Source: Sphingomonas sp. (lineage in GTDB: Bacteria; Pseudomonadota; Alphaproteobacteria; Sphingomonadales; Sphingomonadaceae). Taken from it: DNA of 14,981 bases. This document shows, one piece after another, positions 14,962-14,981 of the stretch. The stretch is taken from assembly GCA_030146605.1 (NCBI GenBank), contig JASLBO010000551.1, forward strand, positions 1-14,981, in the 5' to 3' direction. The notes under the pieces are model-generated. The model had not been told where the DNA came from. It was given only the letters and a program-made list of their open reading frames with translations, and did no database searches. Made by a program: the position numbers and the translations under genes. Within the stretch, counting starts at the first letter, position 1, and each line of letters begins with the position of its first letter.

Positions 14962-14981
14962 CTCAAAGAAGGAAGTCGCTC

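Larger units (their letters stand above)
14650..14981. other. Non-coding tail of the window (no intact gene)
   Basis: These 332 nt carry the possible terminator hairpin, the receptor remnant and the inverted repeat described separately. No plus-strand frame here looks like a protein. A 19-codon minus-strand frame starting at 14932 (MAFEDGDWRSK...) ends at the TAG beside the receptor remnant; it has no visible ribosome site and I do not consider it a gene. Confidence 0.6.

Noticed and set aside
14931..14981. Possible start of a plus-strand gene at ATG 14931 (and the 19-codon minus-strand frame at 14932)
   Set aside because: Both lie inside the inverted repeat, lack a ribosome site, and give short basic peptides with no recognisable character.

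Overview
The window is very GC-rich (about two-thirds G+C by eye) with strong G/C at third codon positions. It reads like an alphaproteobacterium, most plausibly a sphingomonad. That placement rests on composition and on a TonB-dependent-receptor remnant at the right edge; no taxonomic marker gene is present.

Nearly everything (1-14649) is one plus-strand operon of five genes with almost no intergenic space. Gene 1 (1-993, 5' end outside the window) is an Ala-rich, coiled-coil-like fibrous protein. Gene 2 (1001-1939) is a 312-aa protein whose order of elements only loosely recalls phage or contractile-system tail-terminator proteins. Gene 3 (1936-3714) is a 592-aa beta-rich protein with a sugar-binding-like sandwich near its C-terminus. 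Gene 4 (3711-6992) is a 1093-aa all-helical protein built partly from 23-residue repeats. Gene 5 (6916-14649) is a 2577-aa giant. Junctions 2/3 and 3/4 are ATGA stop-start overlaps, and gene 5 starts 77 nt inside gene 4 behind a good ribosome binding site, so the set is probably made in coordinated amounts.

Gene 5 is the centrepiece. A short RHS/YD-repeat core lies at the N-terminus (to about residue 513). It is followed by two hydrophobic segments, a conserved-looking module, several beta repeats, a domain with an HELHH zinc-protease-type motif (residues 1264-1268), more beta/Ig-like modules, and a C-terminal phospholipase D domain of eukaryotic type (about residues 2076-2540). An RHS protein with roughly 2,060 residues after its core and two candidate enzymatic domains is unusual. 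The best overall reading is a large effector or toxin with structural partner proteins encoded upstream, perhaps a phage-tail-like or contractile injection apparatus. No sheath, tube, baseplate spike or AAA+ ATPase gene is visible, so the delivery system is inference.

The last 332 nt (14650-14981) hold no intact gene. They contain a weak terminator-like hairpin overlapping the gene 5 stop, a minus-strand fragment of a TonB-dependent receptor broken at both ends, and a perfect 16-bp inverted repeat. The receptor scar next to the end of gene 5 suggests the operon arrived by insertion or rearrangement. No immunity gene immediately follows the giant protein. I saw no tRNA, rRNA, CRISPR array, insertion sequence or transposase gene.
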